NCBI RefSeq assembly: GCF_000512695.2
Contig: NZ_AZRW02000051.1
Coordinates: 1-41,097 of the forward strand
Reading direction: 5' to 3'
Length of the DNA: 41,097 nucleotides
Source: Pseudomonas sp. QTF5
GTDB taxonomy: Bacteria > Pseudomonadota > Gammaproteobacteria > Pseudomonadales > Pseudomonadaceae
This document shows, in pieces, positions 16,309 to 23,805 of this stretch. Positions within the stretch are counted from its first letter, which is position 1; each line of letters begins with the position of its first letter. The position numbers were made by a program, and so were the translations under genes. The notes beneath the pieces are model-generated. The model was not told where the DNA came from. It worked only from the letters and a program-made list of their open reading frames with translations, and made no database searches.

Positions 16309-16387
16309 AAAAGATCGCAGCCTTCGGCAGCTCCTACAGGTGTACACATAACCCTGTAGGAGCTGCCGAAGGCTGCGATCTTTTTTT
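16309..16387. terminator. Rho-independent terminator (GATCGCAG palindrome)
   Basis: Perfect long arms AAAAGATCGCAGCCTTCGGC and complement, extended by AGCTCCTACAGG, followed by a run of T on the plus strand. It starts four bases after the adenine deaminase stop. Confidence 0.85.
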
Positions 16388-16423
16388 GCATCTACCCCAC
16401 AATAAAAATCACCGCACAACCCA

Positions 16424-16513
16424 TGTGGGAGCGGGCTTGCTCGCGAAGGGGGCGTGTCAGTCAACGATGATGTCGACTGGCATACCGCTTTCGCGAGCAA
16501 GCCCGCTCCCACA
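16424..16513. repeat. REP pair between convergent genes
   Basis: Inverted REP arms with the inner segment GTGTCAGTCAACGATGATGT and its partial complement. It lies between adenine deaminase and the convergent MFS gene. Confidence 0.9.
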
Positions 16514-16525
16514 TTTAATCGGTGA

Positions 16526-17908
16526 TTAATTGATAATCACCGGCTCACTCAACTCTTCCAACGTCTTGCCCCGGGTCTCCATCCCGAACATCCATACCAC
16601 CCCCGCCGCAATCGCAAAACACATTGCCCCCAGCGCAAACACTCCGCCCTGCCCGGTCATCGGGAACACCAGCCCGGTCACCAACGGCCCGAGCAACGAC
16701 CCCACTCGGCCGATGGCCGAAGCGAACCCCGAACCCGTGGCCCGTGCCGACGTCGGGTACAACTCAGGGGTGTAGGTGTAGAGCACCGCCCACATGCCAA
16801 ACAGGAAGAACTGCATTAGCAGTCCCGAGGTAATCAACAGACTGACGTTGCCGCCGAACACCGCACTCTGGCCGTAAAGAAACGCCATGCCCCCGCCGCC
16901 GAGCAATGTCACAACGCACACCGGCTTACGCCCCCAACGCTCCACCAGCCAGGCAGCCATGAGGAAACCGGGAATCCCGCCGAGGGAAATCAGCACCGTG
17001 TAATACACCGATTGAGTCACGGCGAAACCCGATTGTTGCAACAGCGCACTGAGCCAGGACGTCAGGCCATAGAAACCCAGCAAGGCGAAGAACCACACGC
17101 TCCAGATCATCATCGTTCGCTGGCGATACTGCGGTGACCAGATCTCCCGCAGGGCAGAGAAAAAAGTGCCCGGTTGACTCGCCATTCGTGGCAGGCGAAT
17201 GGGTTCAGGCAAATCCGCACGGCCCAGTGAAGCCCGGACCCGATCTTCGATGCCGAGCAAGACCTTATCCGCCGCGTCATGATGCCCGGCCTGCTCCAGC
17301 CAGCGCGGTGACTCTGGAATGAAAAAACGAATCGCCAGGACGAACACCGCCGGCACCGCCAACACCAGAAAGATGTCGCGCCAGCCAATCACCGGCAACA
17401 GGAAGTACGACAGCACCCCGGCCGCGACGAAACCGAGCGGCCAAAAACCATCCATTAACGCGATGTAACGCCCACGCCGTTTGGCCGGAATCAACTCCGA
17501 CAGCATCGACTGGGCAATCGGAAACTCCATGCCCATGCCGACCCCCAGCAAGACTCGGAACAGCGTCAGCGTTTCGACGTTCTGCGCCGTGGAGCACAGA
17601 TAGCTGGCGATGCCCCACAACACAATGCTCCACTGGAACACCGGTTTGCGCCCGAAGCGGTCGGCCAGCATGCCGGACAGCGATGCGCCCACGACCATGC
17701 CGAAGAAACTCGAACTGGCCAGCAACCCGGCCTGCGCCGTGCTCAGGCCGAACTCGGTTTTGATCGAGCCTAGCAGGAAGGTCATCATCGCCAGGTCCAT
17801 GGAGTCGAAGAAAAACGCCAACGCAATGATGATGAAAATGATGCGGTGATAACCGCTGACGGGCAGCCGTTCCAGTCGTTCTGCCGCGCTGAAGCTTCGT
17901 GTGTCCAT
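16526..17908 (-). CDS. MFS transporter, sugar/aromatic-acid porter type
   Basis: 460-residue major facilitator with twelve predicted helices. It shows the loop 2-3 motif GMLADRFGRKPVF and, after helix 6, PESPRWLE. The repeat in the second half is VERWGRKP, and near helix 10 PELYPTSARATGSG, which is typical of the NiaP / sugar-porter-like group. Substrate cannot be read from sequence; a niacin-like or organic acid substrate is possible. ATG 17908 (MDTRSFSAAERLERLP) has GGGAGA upstream; the longer TTG start has no support. It is expressed from the same strand as the ArsR gene 136 bases upstream. Confidence 0.85.
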   Translation of the reverse strand: MDTRSFSAAERLERLPVSGYHRIIFIIIALAFFFDSMDLAMMTFLLGSIKTEFGLSTAQAGLLASSSFFGMVVGASLSGMLADRFGRKPVFQWSIVLWGIASYLCSTAQNVETLTLFRVLLGVGMGMEFPIAQSMLSELIPAKRRGRYIALMDGFWPLGFVAAGVLSYFLLPVIGWRDIFLVLAVPAVFVLAIRFFIPESPRWLEQAGHHDAADKVLLGIEDRVRASLGRADLPEPIRLPRMASQPGTFFSALREIWSPQYRQRTMMIWSVWFFALLGFYGLTSWLSALLQQSGFAVTQSVYYTVLISLGGIPGFLMAAWLVERWGRKPVCVVTLLGGGGMAFLYGQSAVFGGNVSLLITSGLLMQFFLFGMWAVLYTYTPELYPTSARATGSGFASAIGRVGSLLGPLVTGLVFPMTGQGGVFALGAMCFAIAAGVVWMFGMETRGKTLEELSEPVIIN

Positions 17909-18044
17909 GCCACATTCTCCCAATCCGAAAATCCCCGGATCGAGTGTGGGCGATAGTGGCTAGGGGTTATTGCTGGATGCGACCTGCCCACAGCCCTGAA
18001 CGACGCCTGAAACCCAAGATCCAGGACGTCGCACCTCAATGGCT

Positions 18045-18779
18045 CTAAAGCGCCATTTCCAGTTCGGTTTCTTTGGCAAAACGATGGATTTCCCGTTGCC
18101 CCGCGGCGGTGATCTGCAACGCTCGCGAATCGTTGGGCAGGCTCAACCAGCCGGATTGCATGAACAGCTGCAACAACGCCGCGCCCAATGAACCGCCCAT
18201 GTGCGGGCGTCTTTCGCTCCAGTCCGGGCAAGCGCAGGCGACTCTGCTGTTGCGATGAGCCAGCGCCTGGATGAACACACCGCGTGTTGCCAATTGTGTG
18301 GCGCCTTTGTGAGTGATCATGACCCGCTGATCGAATTGCTCGATCCAGCCCGCATCCAGCAGGCGCTGGTAGAGGTCGGCGGCCAGGGTGCCGCCCAGAT
18401 GGTCGTCGCAGAGCCTGGCCCGCAGCAGTGACGAAGGCGCCGCCTGAGGTTTGGCAATAGGGCTCGTGCGTTTGAAAACCTCTGGAATGTCCCGAGGTGC
18501 GCTGGCCAGGGTCGCGCTGGCCAGGGCCTCTATCGCGGCGCCGACTTCGGGCGCGGCAAGCCGGAAAAACCGTTTGCGTCCACGGGTTTCGACTTTCAAC
18601 AGACCACCGGCGGACAAACGCCCTAAATGCGCACTGGCCGAAGACGGCGACAGGCCGGCCAGCAACGCCAGCTCTTCGGTTTGCCGCGCCGAGCCGTCCA
18701 TCAAGGCCCACATCATTGCGCTGCGCTTTGGGTCAGCCAGCAATGTGGCGATCTGGCTGATGCAAGGTGCATGTTCCAT
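18045..18779 (-). CDS. ArsR-family winged-helix regulator with C-terminal extension
   Basis: 244-residue protein with an ArsR-type HTH in the first 85 residues (ATLLADPKRSAMMWALMDGS, GLSPSSASAHLGRLSAGGLL, TRGRKRFFRL). A long second part contains a further helical/winged segment (ADLYQRLLDAGWIEQFDQRV) and a CACPDWSERRPHMGG stretch that could bind metal or be structural. Canonical ArsR repressors are about 100 residues, so this is the long type found in proteobacteria. Its likely target is the MFS gene downstream or a gene in trans. The start has AGGGAG upstream. Confidence 0.82.
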   Translation of the reverse strand: MEHAPCISQIATLLADPKRSAMMWALMDGSARQTEELALLAGLSPSSASAHLGRLSAGGLLKVETRGRKRFFRLAAPEVGAAIEALASATLASAPRDIPEVFKRTSPIAKPQAAPSSLLRARLCDDHLGGTLAADLYQRLLDAGWIEQFDQRVMITHKGATQLATRGVFIQALAHRNSRVACACPDWSERRPHMGGSLGAALLQLFMQSGWLSLPNDSRALQITAAGQREIHRFAKETELEMAL

Positions 18780-18783
18780 GTAT

Positions 18784-18984
18784 TCACTCCCTGTTGAATC
18801 GTTTCGTCTTACTGCTCAGAGACATCTTGACCAGTAATGTGTCGTCGGCCAAGACGCGAAAACCGCCATAAACCGGCCAAAGCCCGGTCATTGCTTCGCA
18901 GGTGCAAAGAAGGTCCGGTGATGACCATCGGGTCTGACCGAATCGAACCTGACCTCGCCATTGCGAGGTCGACGGTGCGTACAT
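18784..18984 (-). CDS. Possible 66-residue upstream ORF of the ArsR gene
   Basis: The frame starts nine bases after a TATACT element (-10 on the minus strand, 18997-19002) and ends with a TGA that lies inside the ribosome-binding site of the ArsR gene. The segment CEAMTGLWPVYGGFRVLADD looks protein-like, and I have a vague memory of similar short Pseudomonas hypotheticals. It has no ribosome site of its own. It may be a leader peptide, a real small protein or chance. Confidence 0.25.
   Translation of the reverse strand: MYAPSTSQWRGQVRFGQTRWSSPDLLCTCEAMTGLWPVYGGFRVLADDTLLVKMSLSSKTKRFNRE
18950..18971. repeat. Perfect 8-bp hairpin in the arsR upstream region
   Basis: GACCTCGC-CATT-GCGAGGTC forms a perfect stem-loop in the 305-base gap between the ArsR and LysR genes, about 30 bases inside the presumed ArsR leader. 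It may be an operator or an RNA structure. Confidence 0.4.
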
Positions 18985-19084
18985 GAGGCGGGCGCTAGTA
19001 TAAGCGGGTTAACCGCCGGTTCCTGCCCTCGGGGATCCATTGATGGTGATAGTTCCTGACAGAAATTTCGCTATTTACCTGCGA

Positions 19085-20014
19085 CTAATGATCGACATTC
19101 GATTTCGTCGGAAATTGACTGCTTATGCGAGCGCATCGGCTGGCAAGCATTTCCCGCAAAAGGTTCACCGGCTTACTCAATTGTGCGCGATGGGCGCACA
19201 ACAAATTCAGCGGTGCGCTCTCGCACAACAGCTCCGGCATCAGCACCTTCAAACGACCGGCCAGCACATCGGCAGCGACATCGAGCCAGGACTTATAGGC
19301 AATCCCCGCCCCCGCCACGGCCCACAGACGCACAACATCGGCGTCGTCACTGAAGCGATCGCCACTGACCGTCAGGCTCACTTCACGTTTGCCATCGTGG
19401 AAACTCCAGTGATCGTGAACCCGGCCGCCGAGCATGAACAACAGGCAATTGTGCTGAGCCAGTTTCTCCAGATGCCGAGGTTCGCCATGCCGGGCCAGGT
19501 AACTCGGCGACGCACAGAGCACGCGACGGTTTTGCGGGGCGATGGGCAACGCCACCAGGCTCGAGTCTTCTGGCTCGCCATAACGCAGGGCAATATCCAC
19601 CGGTTGGCGGAACAGGTCGGCGATGCGGTCGCCCAGCAGCAACCGTACCGTGAGTTTCGGATGCTCACGCTGAAACTCGTCGAGCCATGGCAACAACAGG
19701 TTGCGACCGAAATCCGAAGGCGCCGACAGCTGCAAAATCCCGCTGACCTGATCCTGCCCGCTGGCCAGCAAGCGGCGGCCCTCATCGAGATTGCTCAAGG
19801 CTGCCCGGGCGTATTCCACAAAGCCCTCGCCTTCAGCGGTCAGGCGCAGACTGCGGGTAGAACGGGCGAGCAAGCGCGCGCCGAGTTGCAGTTCGATACG
19901 CTTCAACGCCGCACTGGCCACCGCCGCCGACATATCCATGCCCCGCGCCGCCGCCGACAGACTGCCCAGGTCCGCAGCCCGAACGAACAACTGCAAGTCA
20001 TCGAAACGCAACAT
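19085..20014 (-). CDS. LysR-family transcriptional regulator
   Basis: 309-residue LysR regulator with N-terminal HTH (LQLFVRAADLGSLSAAARGM, MSAAVASAALKRIELQLGAR). The substrate-binding domain of the CrgA/YafC type follows (GILQLSAPSDFGRNLLLPWL, DRIADLFRQPVDIALRYGEP). Such regulators usually control a divergent oxidoreductase, and here a quinone oxidoreductase starts 118 bases away in the opposite direction. The palindrome at 20044-20059 between them is a good operator candidate. The start has only a weak ribosome site (GGGGC). Confidence 0.85.
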   Translation of the reverse strand: MLRFDDLQLFVRAADLGSLSAAARGMDMSAAVASAALKRIELQLGARLLARSTRSLRLTAEGEGFVEYARAALSNLDEGRRLLASGQDQVSGILQLSAPSDFGRNLLLPWLDEFQREHPKLTVRLLLGDRIADLFRQPVDIALRYGEPEDSSLVALPIAPQNRRVLCASPSYLARHGEPRHLEKLAQHNCLLFMLGGRVHDHWSFHDGKREVSLTVSGDRFSDDADVVRLWAVAGAGIAYKSWLDVAADVLAGRLKVLMPELLCESAPLNLLCAHRAQLSKPVNLLREMLASRCARISSQFPTKSNVDH

Positions 20015-20043
20015 CGTCAGCCCCGATTATCAAAAAAATATTG

Positions 20044-20059
20044 AAAGAGACTGCTCTTT
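20044..20059. promoter_or_regulatory. Palindromic operator between LysR gene and oxidoreductase
   Basis: AAAGAG-ACTG-CTCTTT is a perfect 16-base dyad, 30 bases upstream of the LysR start and 74 bases from the oxidoreductase start. This is a typical position for the autoregulatory LysR site. Confidence 0.5.
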
Positions 20060-20132
20060 TAGCGGGTTTTATCTTGTCGTGAAATAACCAATCATCTGTC
20101 CCATCGAAATCATTTCCGCTCAGGAACCCAAC

Positions 20133-21146
20133 ATGAAAGCCATTGCCTACTACGCCTCCCTGCCCATCAGCGACGAAAAATCCCTGCAAGACATCGAACT
20201 GCCAGAACCTGTCGCCGGGCCGCGCGACCTGTTGGTGGAGGTCAAAGCCATCTCGGTGAACCCGGTAGATACCAAGGTTCGCCAGAACGTCCAGCCTGAA
20301 AGTGGCGCGGCAAAGGTGCTGGGCTGGGACGTGGCCGGTGTAGTCAAAGCCATCGGCAGCGAAGTGACCTTGTTCAAGGCTGGCGACAAGGTGTTCTACG
20401 CCGGCTCCATCGCCCGTGCCGGCGGCAATAGCGAGTTGCATGTGGTGGATGAGCGAATCGTCGGTCATATGCCGAAAACCCTCGGTTTCGCCGAAGCTGC
20501 CGCCCTGCCGCTGACCGCCATCACCGCATGGGAATTGCTGTTCGAACGCCTGCAAGTGCGCGAAGACAAAACCGATGAGAGACAGAGCTTGTTGATCGTC
20601 GGTGCCGCTGGCGGTGTGGGTTCGATCCTCACGCAATTGGCCAACCAGCTCACCGGGCTGAAGGTCATTGGCACCGCTTCCCGGGCTCAAACCCAGAGCT
20701 GGGTGCGTGGCCTGGGCGCTGATCTGGTGATCGACCACAACAAGCCGCTGAGTGAAGAACTCAAACGTGCCGGGATCGAGCAGGTGACCCACGTCGCCAG
20801 TCTGACCCAGACCGATCAACATCTGGATCAATTGGTGGAGGCGTTGGCGCCGCAAGGCAAACTGGCGCTGATCGACGATCCGAAGTCGCTGGACGTGACC
20901 AAACTCAAGCGCAAGAGCCTGTCGCTGCACTGGGAGTTCATGTACACCCGCTCGCTGTTTGAAACTGCAGACATGATCGAGCAGCACAAACTGCTCAACC
21001 GGGTCGCCGGGCTGATCGATGCGGGCACGCTGAAAACTACGGTCGGCGAGCACTTCGGGAGCATCAACGCGGCCAACCTGCGTCGTGCCCATGAGCTGCT
21101 GGAGAGCGGCAAATCCAAGGGCAAGATTGTGCTTGAAGGGTTCTAA
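20133..21146 (+). CDS. Zinc-type alcohol dehydrogenase-like / quinone oxidoreductase
   Basis: 337-residue medium-chain reductase. The N-terminal GroES-like domain contains VKAISVNPVDTKVR. The Rossmann domain has GAAGGVGSI (157-165), and the sequence ends with the family-typical KSKGKIVLEGF. Catalytic zinc ligands (the Cys near position 40 and the GHE motif) are missing, so it belongs with the NADPH:quinone reductase / ZADH1-like enzymes and not with true zinc alcohol dehydrogenases. It probably reduces quinones or reactive carbonyls. ATG 20133 follows AGGA. Control by the divergent LysR regulator is likely. Confidence 0.88.
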   Translation: MKAIAYYASLPISDEKSLQDIELPEPVAGPRDLLVEVKAISVNPVDTKVRQNVQPESGAAKVLGWDVAGVVKAIGSEVTLFKAGDKVFYAGSIARAGGNSELHVVDERIVGHMPKTLGFAEAAALPLTAITAWELLFERLQVREDKTDERQSLLIVGAAGGVGSILTQLANQLTGLKVIGTASRAQTQSWVRGLGADLVIDHNKPLSEELKRAGIEQVTHVASLTQTDQHLDQLVEALAPQGKLALIDDPKSLDVTKLKRKSLSLHWEFMYTRSLFETADMIEQHKLLNRVAGLIDAGTLKTTVGEHFGSINAANLRRAHELLESGKSKGKIVLEGF

Positions 21147-21163
21147 AGATCTAAGGCATATGA

Positions 21164-21204
21164 TCGCAGGCTTCTGCAGGAGCTGCCGAAAGCTGCGATC
21201 TTTT
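21164..21204. terminator. Terminator-like inverted repeat
   Basis: GATCGCAG-GCTT and AAGCTGCGATC pair with one bulged base, followed by TTTT, 17 bases after the oxidoreductase stop. It is a degenerate member of the palindrome family at 5830 and 16309. Confidence 0.65.
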
Positions 21205-21344
21205 GCCGTCAGTCAGAGAATTGACCGTTGTCACAATTGCGATCGCATACAGGTCTACAATCGAAAACTCTGCGAACATTCTTTTACGTGATGGCTTTTA
21301 TGAGACGCCTTTTGCGAGACGTCTTTTACCAGAGGAGTTCAGCA

Positions 21345-21515
21345 ATGAAGATCCAGATAAAAGAAGTGGCAACATCCCGCTGGCAGGTCCGCCTGGATCA
21401 ACACGCTGTGACGTTCCGCAGTGAGGCCGAAGCCCTGGCCTTCACTAAAACGCTTGAAGCGCGCCTGCACGCGCCCCATCAGATTCCCGACCGTCAGCAT
21501 CGCGCTGCTGGCTGA
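21345..21515 (+). CDS. Small conserved-type hypothetical protein (56 residues)
   Basis: A 56-residue frame with a strong ribosome site (AGAGGAG, seven bases before ATG). The segment EVATSRWQVRLDQHAVTFRS followed by EAEALAFTKTLEARL reads as a beta-hairpin and a helix. It has no signal peptide or Cys. A possible -35 TTGACC (21221) and -10 GCATAC (21245) lie upstream. Between promoter and gene there is a short direct repeat (GAGACGCCTTTT / GAGACGTCTTTT, 21302-21326). I do not recognise the family; small proteins of this style occur in Pseudomonas. It is convergent with the Bcr/CflA gene, nine bases apart. Confidence 0.7.
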   Translation: MKIQIKEVATSRWQVRLDQHAVTFRSEAEALAFTKTLEARLHAPHQIPDRQHRAAG

Positions 21516-21523
21516 GTCCGTCC

Positions 21524-22720
21524 TCAGACCTGGGCTTGCGTCAGCGCCCGGGTATTTTGCAAACGTCGGGTGAGCGTCGCTGCGCTCACCACCAGAATTC
21601 CACACAGGCTGATGACCATGGCCATCGGCATGGCGCTGCCATCGTGCAAAACACCCACTAATGCTGCGGCCCCGGCGGCGACGCTGAACTGCAGGCAACC
21701 GAGCATCGCCGAGGCACTGCCCGCGCGCGCGCCCTGACCGTTCATGGCGCAGGCCGAGGCGTTGGGCACAATACAACCCAGGCTGGCGATGCAGAGGAAA
21801 AGCGGAATCAGCAACGGCCACAACTGCGCGGTGTGCAACGCACTGACCGCCAACAGGGCCAGACCGCCCGCCAGGTAAAGCCAGACAGTACGCGCCAGTA
21901 AAAAAGCCGGACCGCGCTTGGCCAGCAATCGGGCATTGACCTGGGCCACCAGAATGAAACCCGCCGCGTTAATGCCGAACAGCCAGCCGAAATGCTCGGC
22001 CGGCACGCCATAGAGTTTGATGAAGACGAATGGTGAACCGGCGATGTAGGCAAACATGCCGGCGATGGCGACACCACCGGTCAGGGCATGACCGAGGAAG
22101 ATCGGATCCGCCAGTAACCGACCGTACTGACGCAGCGCGCCCGACAACGGTTGGCGCGGCACATGGGCTGGCAGACTTTCCGGCAGCCCGAGGGCCACGG
22201 CCAACCCTGCCAGTGCACTGAAACCGGTCAGCACGAGAAAGATCGATTGCCAGCCCGACGTGTTGACCAGCAGCCCACCCAGCATCGGCGCAAGAATCGG
22301 TGCCAGGCCCATCACCAGCATCAGTTGCGAAAAGACTTTCGCCGAACCCACCGCATCGCATTTATCGCTGACCACCGCCCGAGCGATCACCATGCCTGCG
22401 CAACCGCCCAGCGCCTGGACGAAACGTGCACCGATCAGCCACTCCAGACTCGGCGCGTAAGCACAGGCCAATGACGCAGCAGTGAACAAACCGACGCCGG
22501 TCAGCAAGGGGATCCGTCGCCCAAAGCGATCCGCCACCGGGCCATACGCCAGTTGACCAATGGACAAGCCAAGGAAGTAGACCGCCAGGGTCAGTTGAAC
22601 GTGTTTTTCGTCGGTACCGAAAGCGAGCGCCATCGCCGGGAATGCCGGCAGATAGAAATCGATCGCCAGCGGACCGAAAGCGCTCAAGGTGCCGAGAATC
22701 AGGATTGTACGGAGGTTCAT
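21524..22720 (-). CDS. Bcr/CflA family multidrug efflux MFS transporter
   Basis: 398-residue MFS protein of twelve helices and the DHA1 type. It begins LRTILILGTLSAFGPLAIDF with YLPAFPAMA, the Bcr hallmark. It shows the loop 2-3 motif GPVADRFGRRIPL and the motif C-like region LMLVMGLAPILAPMLGGLL in helix 5, which marks antiporters. Export of drugs or metabolites in exchange for protons across the inner membrane is expected; the substrate is unknown. The start at 22720 has a weak ribosome site. It is read from the same strand as copZ but separated from it by 107 bases. Confidence 0.87.
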   Translation of the reverse strand: MNLRTILILGTLSAFGPLAIDFYLPAFPAMALAFGTDEKHVQLTLAVYFLGLSIGQLAYGPVADRFGRRIPLLTGVGLFTAASLACAYAPSLEWLIGARFVQALGGCAGMVIARAVVSDKCDAVGSAKVFSQLMLVMGLAPILAPMLGGLLVNTSGWQSIFLVLTGFSALAGLAVALGLPESLPAHVPRQPLSGALRQYGRLLADPIFLGHALTGGVAIAGMFAYIAGSPFVFIKLYGVPAEHFGWLFGINAAGFILVAQVNARLLAKRGPAFLLARTVWLYLAGGLALLAVSALHTAQLWPLLIPLFLCIASLGCIVPNASACAMNGQGARAGSASAMLGCLQFSVAAGAAALVGVLHDGSAMPMAMVISLCGILVVSAATLTRRLQNTRALTQAQV

Positions 22721-22827
22721 CAGGCGTCCAGGTTAGGCATGCAGGTTGGCCATGGATCGGCAGGCCAATAGTCTAGCCGGGCGTGGACGCCTTGAACATT
22801 CCGTTAGGTCGCTAACTATTAAAAAAC

Positions 22828-23025
22828 TCAGGCCAGTTTGACGCCATAACCCTCTTTGCTGATTGCAGCGATCACCTGATCGGCCGTCAGCGCGCTTTCA
22901 ACGCCGACTTCTTTTGCCGCCAGATCAATGCGCACGCTGGCCGCGGGATCCTTGGCTTGCAGCGCCTGAGTGATGGCCTTGACACAATGACCGCAGGACA
23001 TGCCTTCAACGTTGAACACTTGCAT
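22828..23025 (-). CDS. copZ: Copper chaperone CopZ (HMA domain)
   Basis: 65-residue single heavy-metal-associated domain. The copper-binding motif GMSCGHC sits at residues 8-14, followed by the beta-alpha-beta pattern (VRIDLAAKEVGVES, AISKEGYGVKL). It would bind Cu(I) in the cytoplasm and hand it to CopA or CueR. AAGGAGA precedes the start. A CueR-type operator lies 50-70 bases upstream and drives it leftward, away from the copA group. Confidence 0.92.
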   Translation of the reverse strand: MQVFNVEGMSCGHCVKAITQALQAKDPAASVRIDLAAKEVGVESALTADQVIAAISKEGYGVKLA

Positions 23026-23065
23026 GGGACGTCTCCTTGATGGGGCCCTTCAATAGGGTTGAGGG

Positions 23066-23097
23066 CAGTCTCGAGCTTGCCACCATGGCAAGGTCAA
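23066..23097 (-). promoter_or_regulatory. CueR operator/promoter of copZ
   Basis: On the minus strand TTGACC is followed by the dyad CTTGCC-N5-GGCAAG (23076-23092) within a 19-20 base spacer, as in CueR-activated promoters. The core repeats at 23746-23776 in the other orientation. Confidence 0.85.
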
Positions 23098-23184
23098 GTT
23101 CTGAAGCAAGCTGCCGGGGTGGCAATCGGCGCCGCGCTCGGCCAAGCTGCGTCCATCTATGACTCGACATCAGGAGATTCAGCC

Positions 23185-23568
23185 ATGCGCTGGTCAGCTT
23201 TCAGCCTGTTTGGCTTCCTCAGCCTATTTGGCGCGACACCTTCGGTTCAAGCCGCCGGGGAGGACTACGGTGTGCTGATCATTTCCCGCGAGCGCCTGGA
23301 AGTGTCGACTTCCTGCGAGATCGGCGTGTACATCCAGGATCAGCTATCGGCGCGACTGTTCCAGGAACAGAGCACCTCATTCAACCTGCCGCCGGGCAAT
23401 GTGTCCCTGCGCCTCAAACTGCTGCCGGGCCAGGCGCCGGGGTGCAACCCGGGAATGCTCGCACCGGGGTCGCAGAACATCACGCTCAAGGCCGGGGATG
23501 TGTTGAAGTTCCGGATTGCGATGACGCAGGAAGGGATGTATCTCAAGCCTGCGGCTTTGGAATACTGA
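23185..23568 (+). CDS. Secreted hypothetical protein of the copper cluster
   Basis: 127-residue protein with a clean signal peptide (MRWSAFSLFGFLSLFGATPS, cleavage near VQA-AGE). The mature part is rich in beta strands, with two Cys (in TSCEIG and PGCNPGM) that may form a disulphide. The frame is open upstream, but ATG 23185 has GGAG and the signal sequence. I do not recognise the family. It sits between copZ and copA, so a periplasmic role linked to copper is possible, yet no Met/His-rich metal motif is visible. A REP pair separates it from the copA promoter. Confidence 0.75.
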   Translation: MRWSAFSLFGFLSLFGATPSVQAAGEDYGVLIISRERLEVSTSCEIGVYIQDQLSARLFQEQSTSFNLPPGNVSLRLKLLPGQAPGCNPGMLAPGSQNITLKAGDVLKFRIAMTQEGMYLKPAALEY

Positions 23569-23614
23569 AACCCAGCGTATGGGGTCTGACTCATCTTCGT
23601 GGGTGAATGTTATG

Positions 23615-23687
23615 GCCTTTTCGCGAGCAAGCCCGCTCCCACAGGATTTATGCAAGACCTGTGGGAGCGGGCTTGCTCGCGAAAGGC
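23615..23687. repeat. REP pair
   Basis: Perfect inverted arms GCCTTTTCGCGAGCAAGCCC and complement, between the secreted protein gene and the copA promoter. Confidence 0.9.
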
Positions 23688-23745
23688 GCGACATGGTCTC
23701 CCTGTCCTTCCAGGATTTGGCTCTCAGCGATTTGCAGAGTGGCGC

Positions 23746-23776
23746 TTGACCTTGCCAGCATGGCAAGGTTGATCCT
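23746..23776 (+). promoter_or_regulatory. CueR operator/promoter of copA
   Basis: TTGACC (-35) is followed by the dyad CTTGCC-AGCAT-GGCAAG (23751-23767) and a -10 region about GATCCTG, with the long MerR-type spacer. It lies 30 bases before copA. Confidence 0.88.
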
Positions 23777-23805
23777 GTAGGTAATTTCTACAGGGAGCGT
23801 GACCG

